Source of the DNA: Halioxenophilus aromaticivorans
GTDB lineage: Bacteria; Pseudomonadota; Gammaproteobacteria; Pseudomonadales; Cellvibrionaceae
Length of the DNA stretch: 64,000 nucleotides
Reading direction: 5' to 3'
Assembly: GCF_042850945.1 (NCBI RefSeq)
Contig: NZ_AP031496.1
Coordinates: 3,472,001-3,536,000, forward strand
Shown: positions 59,823 through 64,000 of the stretch, in pieces
Position numbering within the stretch: the stretch's first letter is position 1
Layout: each line of letters starts with the position of its first letter
The notes under the pieces: model-generated
The model's input: the letters and a program-made list of their open reading frames with translations, nothing else
Told to the model about the DNA's origin: nothing
The model's database searches: none
Translations under genes and position numbers: made by a program

Positions 59823-62030
59823 ATGGCAAGCAAACTTGCACGCATAGCAGTACCGGCCCCTGCTCTACTAGCCCCTACACGATTGACTTCGGTTCTGGTA
59901 TTGGCACTGGCGCTAACGTCACAACCGGTCTGGGCGCACGCTAAAGCGGCGCAACAATCAGAGCCTGAAGAACCTACCGCCCTGTTAGATTACCAAGATA
60001 CCTTCAATTTAGAATACGCCACACACCCGTTTTTTAGCCCGGACGGCAAACACCTGTATTACCAGCGCCGCTCGGCAGACATCATGCACGATCGTACCCA
60101 CACTAGCCTGTGGCAGTATAACCTCGATACCAAAGCCACATTACCCGTAATGGCCGCGGATGAATCCATTGCCAGCCCGGTGCTGTCGCCGGATGGTAGC
60201 CGGTTGGCGTATATTGCCAAAGGCCAGTTATATGTACGCTATCTCGCCTCCGGCGACACCGCCAAACTGACCAACCTAACGGAAACACCGCAAAATGTGG
60301 TGTGGTCCAACGATGGCCAAACCCTGGCTTTTACTCTGTTTACCCCGGCCAAAGCGCCCAGTCTTTTTACAGATATGCCCAGCAAGCCCGAGGGCGCAAA
60401 ATGGGCCAAAACAGCCAAATACATAGAGCAAACCACCTACCGTTTTGACGGTGCAGGCTATTTGCCCAGCGGCTTTGATCAAGTTTACTTGCTGCCGGCC
60501 ACCGGCGGCACGCCGCGACAACTTACCCAGGGCAATTATCTCTACGAGGGGCCACTGAGCTTTAGCCCGGACGATCAATCCCTGTATATCACGGCGCTGC
60601 TGGAAGAAAACTTTGATTTAAAACCGCTGGAAAAAAATATTTATCGCTTGGCCATCGACACCGGCGAGCTCACCGCAGTGACGGAATCACCAGGGCCTGA
60701 GAACGACCCTCAACTCAGCCCTAATGGCAAGTGGCTGGCGTTTTTACACACCAATGATCGCAAGCTGGCCTACCAAAACGATGTGCTTAAGCTTCTTAAT
60801 TTGGAAACGGGCAAAGAGCGCACACTCACGACGGATTTAGACCGCACCATTGGCGATTTACAATGGCAAGATAACAATAATGGTTTGGTGATTTCTTACC
60901 TGGACCACGGCCAGGTGAAATTAGCCCAGGTCAGTACCCAAGGAAAATTCAGCCCCCTGGTAGCTCAACTGGGCGGCACCACTTTGGGCCGGCCCTACAC
61001 CTCCGGTAACTTTGCGCTGAGTTCCGCCGGCGACATTGCTTACACCGCCTCAACTCCCACACAACCTGCGGATTTGGCATTGCTGCGGGCGAGTAACGGG
61101 TTAAAAGGCAAAGGCGAACTGGTTACCCAGCTGAATGCCGATGCTCTTGGCCACAAAACCCTGGCCCAGGTGAAAAAGCTCAGCGTAACCAGCAGTGTCG
61201 ATCAGCGCCCTATCGACGCCTGGATCGCCTACCCACCCAATTACGAGCCTAAGCAAAAGTACCCATTGGTGCTGGAGATCCACGGCGGCCCACACGCTGC
61301 CTATGGTCCACACTTTTCCATGGAAATCCAGCTAATGGCAGCCAAGGGTTACGCCGTGGTTTGGTCTAACCCCCGGGGCAGTTCTTCCTACGGCGAAGAC
61401 TTTGGCAACTTAATTCACCACAACTACCCTTCGGCGGACTACGATGATTTGATGGATGTGGTAGATGCGGCGGTTGCCCAGGGCTCGGTGGATAGCGACA
61501 ACCTGTTTATCACCGGCGGCTCCGGCGGTGGCGTGTTAACCGCGTGGAGTATCGGCAAAACCGATCGTTTCAAAGCTGCGGTGGTGGCTAAGCCGGTCAT
61601 TAACTGGATGAGTTTTGCCTTAACGGCGGACGCCTACCCGTTTTTTACCCAGTACTGGATGCCTGGCATGCCCTGGGATAACGCCGACCACCTTTGGCAG
61701 CATTCGCCGTTATCGTTAGTGGGCAACGTGAAAACCCCCACCCTGCTGCTCACCGGTGAAGACGACTACCGCACGCCCATCAGCGAGTCCGAGCAGTTTT
61801 ACCAGGCCCTGCGTTTACAGGGTGTGGATGCCGCTATGGTTCGTATACCCGGCGCCTCCCACGGCATTGCGTCTCGCCCCTCACGGTTGATTCAAAAGAT
61901 CGGCAATGTCATCGCCTGGTTCGATCGCTATAAAAGCGCTGACGAAGAGGAACGTAAAGCAAAGGTAGATAAAGCAGTGGAAGGTAAAGCTGAGGAAAGC
62001 CAACCACACCAACACGAGAACAAGCAGTAG
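59823..62030 (+). CDS. S9-family serine peptidase (prolyl oligopeptidase/acylaminoacyl-peptidase-like)
   Basis: A 735-aa protein with a signal peptide (about residues 1-40, hydrophobic core VLVLALALTS, cleavage after VWA). An N-terminal beta-propeller with repeated SPDG/SPNG-type blades runs to about residue 470. The catalytic domain has Ser567 (GGSGGG), Asp648 (GEDDYRTP) and His680 (GASHGIA). The C-terminal 30 residues are highly charged. It cleaves short peptides, probably in the periplasm. It is monocistronic and ends at a shared terminator. Confidence 0.92.
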   Translation: MASKLARIAVPAPALLAPTRLTSVLVLALALTSQPVWAHAKAAQQSEPEEPTALLDYQDTFNLEYATHPFFSPDGKHLYYQRRSADIMHDRTHTSLWQYNLDTKATLPVMAADESIASPVLSPDGSRLAYIAKGQLYVRYLASGDTAKLTNLTETPQNVVWSNDGQTLAFTLFTPAKAPSLFTDMPSKPEGAKWAKTAKYIEQTTYRFDGAGYLPSGFDQVYLLPATGGTPRQLTQGNYLYEGPLSFSPDDQSLYITALLEENFDLKPLEKNIYRLAIDTGELTAVTESPGPENDPQLSPNGKWLAFLHTNDRKLAYQNDVLKLLNLETGKERTLTTDLDRTIGDLQWQDNNNGLVISYLDHGQVKLAQVSTQGKFSPLVAQLGGTTLGRPYTSGNFALSSAGDIAYTASTPTQPADLALLRASNGLKGKGELVTQLNADALGHKTLAQVKKLSVTSSVDQRPIDAWIAYPPNYEPKQKYPLVLEIHGGPHAAYGPHFSMEIQLMAAKGYAVVWSNPRGSSSYGEDFGNLIHHNYPSADYDDLMDVVDAAVAQGSVDSDNLFITGGSGGGVLTAWSIGKTDRFKAAVVAKPVINWMSFALTADAYPFFTQYWMPGMPWDNADHLWQHSPLSLVGNVKTPTLLLTGEDDYRTPISESEQFYQALRLQGVDAAMVRIPGASHGIASRPSRLIQKIGNVIAWFDRYKSADEEERKAKVDKAVEGKAEESQPHQHENKQ

Positions 62031-62033
62031 TTT

Positions 62034-62058
62034 TATAGCCCCCGCCTTGGGGGCTATA
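62034..62058. terminator. Shared terminator between convergent genes
   Basis: TATAGCCCCC (62034-62043) and GGGGGCTATA (62049-62058) form a perfect 10-bp stem with a 5-base loop. The stem contains the stop codon of the leftward small gene and starts a few bases after the peptidase stop. Confidence 0.8.
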
Positions 62059-62389
62059 ACTGCTTCACTAATCGGCCATCGCAGGCATAGATGGCGGCAT
62101 AGAGGTTGTCACGGTCTAAGTCGTCTGAAATAACCATGCGGCCGGCCTCGGATGCCTGCACCAACTCATTAAAGCTACGCTCTACGTCGTCGGTTTCAAT
62201 ATCGTAAACCGCCATAAACTGGTAAGGCGCGTTTTGGGCCATGGGGTGTGCCAGGGTAAAACGCTGGGCCGCGATAAAACTGGGCAGTTTAACCACATCG
62301 TCCAGATGGGTTTGGCGGTACCAGCGGTCACAGACCTCGTACTTTCCAGGTTTTGGATTACTCAGTACGACCATTTTATAGGCGGCCAT
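62054..62389 (-). CDS. Small EthD/DUF4286-like dimeric alpha+beta barrel protein
   Basis: A 111-aa protein with the ferredoxin-like pattern of EthD-type proteins: YKMVVLSNPKPGKYEVCDRWYRQTHLDDVVKLP is the split pattern at residues 4-36, then RFTLAH and FMAVYDIE strands. GGAGG lies before ATG 62389. Such proteins often accompany catabolic oxidations or degrade small ligands. It lies 21 bases downstream of the enoyl-CoA hydratase gene and is probably co-transcribed. Confidence 0.75.
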   Translation of the reverse strand: MAAYKMVVLSNPKPGKYEVCDRWYRQTHLDDVVKLPSFIAAQRFTLAHPMAQNAPYQFMAVYDIETDDVERSFNELVQASEAGRMVISDDLDRDNLYAAIYACDGRLVKQL

Positions 62390-62410
62390 GAATCCTCCCA
62401 GCCGTGGTTA

Positions 62411-63199
62411 TTATTCTTTTTTCAGCATGGCCGCCACTGCGGCCTGATGATCCGCCTGGCGCATGCTCACTGCCTCATAGGCCAAGCCGGTATCCAGCAA
62501 ACTGTGCGTTACCCGTTTCAGCTCTTGGTTGAGCAATATTTTAGTCCAACGCACGGCGTTGGTGGAGTTAGCCAGCACTCGGGAACAGTAAGCCTGTACC
62601 GCCTCATCTAATTGCTCAGCCGGTAAGCAATGGTTGATTAAGCCAATCTCCGCCGCTTTTTGCGCGCTGAGTAACTCGCCACTCAACAAGTACTCTTTAG
62701 CCCGGCACAGGCCCACCAACTGCGGCCAAATAATCGCTCCACCGTCGCCGGCCACTAAACCCACAGCCACGTGTGGGTCGCCAATTTTGGCTCTTTCTGA
62801 GGCAAAAATAACATCGCAAAACAGCGCTACGGTTGCCCCCAAACCCACGGCATGGCCATTCATCCGGCATACCAAGGGTTTGTCTAAATCGAGCATGGCA
62901 AAAATAATTCGCTTGGCCAAGCGGACTTCTTCATCAAATAAATCGGGGTTATTGGCGTTGTTTTGAATATGCTCTAAATCGCCGCCGGCGGAAAACGCTT
63001 TGCCAGCACCGGTTATTACCACCAAATCACTGTGCTTATCGGTGGCGGCAAAGTGAAACACCTCGGCCAACTCTTCATGCAGAGCGAGATTTACAGCGTT
63101 AAGGTTATCCGGCCGGTTTAACGTGATGGTTAATACTCTTTCGTTTCGCTCCAATAGAAGCGTGCGATAGGTAGGGCATTCAAAAGAATCTTGGGACAT
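62411..63199 (-). CDS. Enoyl-CoA hydratase/isomerase-family protein
   Basis: A 262-aa crotonase. The oxyanion-hole segments are GAGKAFSAGGDLEHI near residues 64-78 and GHAVGLGATVALFCDVIFAS near 115-134. The catalytic-region stretch GLVAGDGGAIIWPQLVG has Asp where hydratases have Glu, so the exact reaction (hydratase, isomerase or other) is open. It should act on a CoA thioester. It is followed by the EthD-like gene and preceded by the GMC oxidoreductase gene. Confidence 0.88.
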   Translation of the reverse strand: MSQDSFECPTYRTLLLERNERVLTITLNRPDNLNAVNLALHEELAEVFHFAATDKHSDLVVITGAGKAFSAGGDLEHIQNNANNPDLFDEEVRLAKRIIFAMLDLDKPLVCRMNGHAVGLGATVALFCDVIFASERAKIGDPHVAVGLVAGDGGAIIWPQLVGLCRAKEYLLSGELLSAQKAAEIGLINHCLPAEQLDEAVQAYCSRVLANSTNAVRWTKILLNQELKRVTHSLLDTGLAYEAVSMRQADHQAAVAAMLKKE

Positions 63200-63302
63200 A
63201 GCGTGATCTTTATTGAGTTCGTGGTCTTAATTGATTTACTGCCAGCTGCAAAATAAAGCGCAGCCTTGTATGGCTTTTTATAGCGTTGTTATAAAACAAT
63301 GG

Positions 63303-63332
63303 CAAAGGGTTGCCAAGGTCAGCAACCCTTTG
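63303..63332. terminator. Hairpin between GMC oxidoreductase and enoyl-CoA hydratase genes
   Basis: CAAAGGGTTGC (63303-63313) pairs with GCAACCCTTTG (63322-63332) with an 8-base loop. On the minus strand GCCATTGTTTT follows, so it may end the GMC transcript; the longer T-run lies on the plus side. Confidence 0.6.
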
Positions 63333-63372
63333 TTTTTTCTTCGTTACTGCTTTTTTGCTTTAAAAGCCCATA

Positions 63373-64000
63373 TTATGAAAGCCTTGGAATAACTTGCTCC
63401 ATAATGCGCTCTGCATTGGCGGCGATAGTAAGCGATGGGTTAGCCGCCGCCGTGGATCCAGGCATCAATGCCCCATCTACGACAAATATATTTGGCAGGC
63501 CGTTGAGTTGTCCATTCATACCACAGGCTTGCCCCATCACGGTACCGCCTAATGGGTGCCAAATTCCGGCAGAACTACCGATGGCAGAGCCGGGAATAAC
63601 GCCGTTATCCAGATGCTGCATTTTACTTAGGCTCTGGTAATGGGCCTGGCGATCAATTTCATTGTCGGCGTATGGGTACTGAATAATGGCCCCATCCGTA
63701 TTGGCATCGTAGCCGATACTGCCCGTGGCATTGGGGGTACTCATAGCCATGTGCAACTGCATTCTAACGCCATCTGGCAACCCCTGGCTGCCATTGGAGG
63801 GGGAATGCATAAAACCGACTGGCTTTATACTGTTGTTTAAATCGTGGGCCGCTACACAGGGCGGTCCGCCTTGAATCGCACTGATATCTGGCTGATAGAT
63901 CAGCCGGCCCATTAACTCATCACCGTTGCCAGCAAAACCTTCGCCAACGGCGTCGTTAAGATTTGATAGATCACCAAGCGCTTTAGATTTTAACAACAGC
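63373..64000 (-). CDS. GMC oxidoreductase, cholesterol-oxidase-like (partial, 5' end outside window)
   Basis: The C-terminal 208 or so residues of an FAD-dependent GMC oxidoreductase; the frame is still open at the right edge. The substrate-binding region includes WHPLGGTVMG, with the active-site His, and the FAD region VVDGALMPGSTAAANPS, with the conserved Asn-Pro, at the very end. This pattern is closest to cholesterol-oxidase/3-ketosteroid-related GMC members. It would oxidise a hydroxyl, possibly a 3-hydroxysteroid. The full sequence is needed to settle this. Confidence 0.85.
   Translation of the reverse strand, partial: LLLKSKALGDLSNLNDAVGEGFAGNGDELMGRLIYQPDISAIQGGPPCVAAHDLNNSIKPVGFMHSPSNGSQGLPDGVRMQLHMAMSTPNATGSIGYDANTDGAIIQYPYADNEIDRQAHYQSLSKMQHLDNGVIPGSAIGSSAGIWHPLGGTVMGQACGMNGQLNGLPNIFVVDGALMPGSTAAANPSLTIAANAERIMEQVIPRLS

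Noticed and set aside
59823..62030. S9 peptidase considered as the missing PqqF-type processing enzyme
   Set aside because: PqqF is an M16 zinc peptidase; this is a signal-bearing serine peptidase 31 kb from pqqE with no link to the operon.
1..64000. Mobile element, prophage or genomic-island boundary
   Set aside because: No transposase, integrase, tRNA gene or long flanking direct repeat was seen, so transfer cannot be argued from this window.

Overview
The window looks like chromosomal DNA of a marine-type gammaproteobacterium, probably Cellvibrionales/Spongiibacteraceae-like. That placement is inferred from gene content only: three large TonB-dependent receptors, many short-chain dehydrogenases (SDRs), acyl-CoA enzymes, a pqq operon and polysaccharide enzymes. 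No rRNA, tRNA, transposase, integrase, phage gene or CRISPR array was seen. Both edges cut genes: a fused 2-oxo acid dehydrogenase E1 at the left and a GMC (cholesterol-oxidase-like) oxidoreductase at the right.

Left half, about 2.4-24.6 kb: a dense catabolic island. It holds eight SDRs, three medium-chain dehydrogenases/reductases, a luciferase-like flavin oxidoreductase, intact and broken SnoaL-like (NTF2-fold) proteins, an alpha/beta hydrolase, a sulfotransferase, an alkylsulfatase-like metallo-beta-lactamase protein, a CaiB/BaiF CoA-transferase, a small conserved protein and an acyl-CoA ligase. A GbsR/MarR-type regulator and an AraC-type regulator sit at divergent promoters. The set fits stepwise oxidation, CoA activation and degradation of a hydroxylated, possibly sulfated, alicyclic or steroid/terpenoid-like substrate. 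The substrate is inference.

Middle, about 24.7-43.7 kb: a lipoprotein, pqqABCDE with a hairpin terminator/attenuator after pqqA and no pqqF, a TetR gene with a lone E2 acyltransferase catalytic domain, a thiolase, a TonB receptor convergent with a pectin methylesterase, an acuI-like reductase, a pair of overlapping acyl-CoA dehydrogenases, a nitronate-monooxygenase-like protein and an aspartoacylase-like metalloenzyme.

Right, about 43.5-64 kb: a Fur-box-preceded iron uptake operon (TonB siderophore receptor, PepSY membrane protein, 63-aa membrane protein); a second SnoaL/GbsR/SDR module with a truncated dehydrogenase remnant; a gallate module (AraC regulator, fused gallate dioxygenase, MFS transporter, TonB receptor); then a Sel1-repeat protein, a hydrolase, a heparanase-like GH79 protein, a thioredoxin-like protein, an S9 peptidase, a small EthD-like protein and an enoyl-CoA hydratase.

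Several features are shorter than ordinary gene-calling cutoffs: pqqA, a two-lesion SnoaL pseudogene at 6892-7300, a medium-chain dehydrogenase stub at 47321-47491, and decayed coding traces at 7432-7681.
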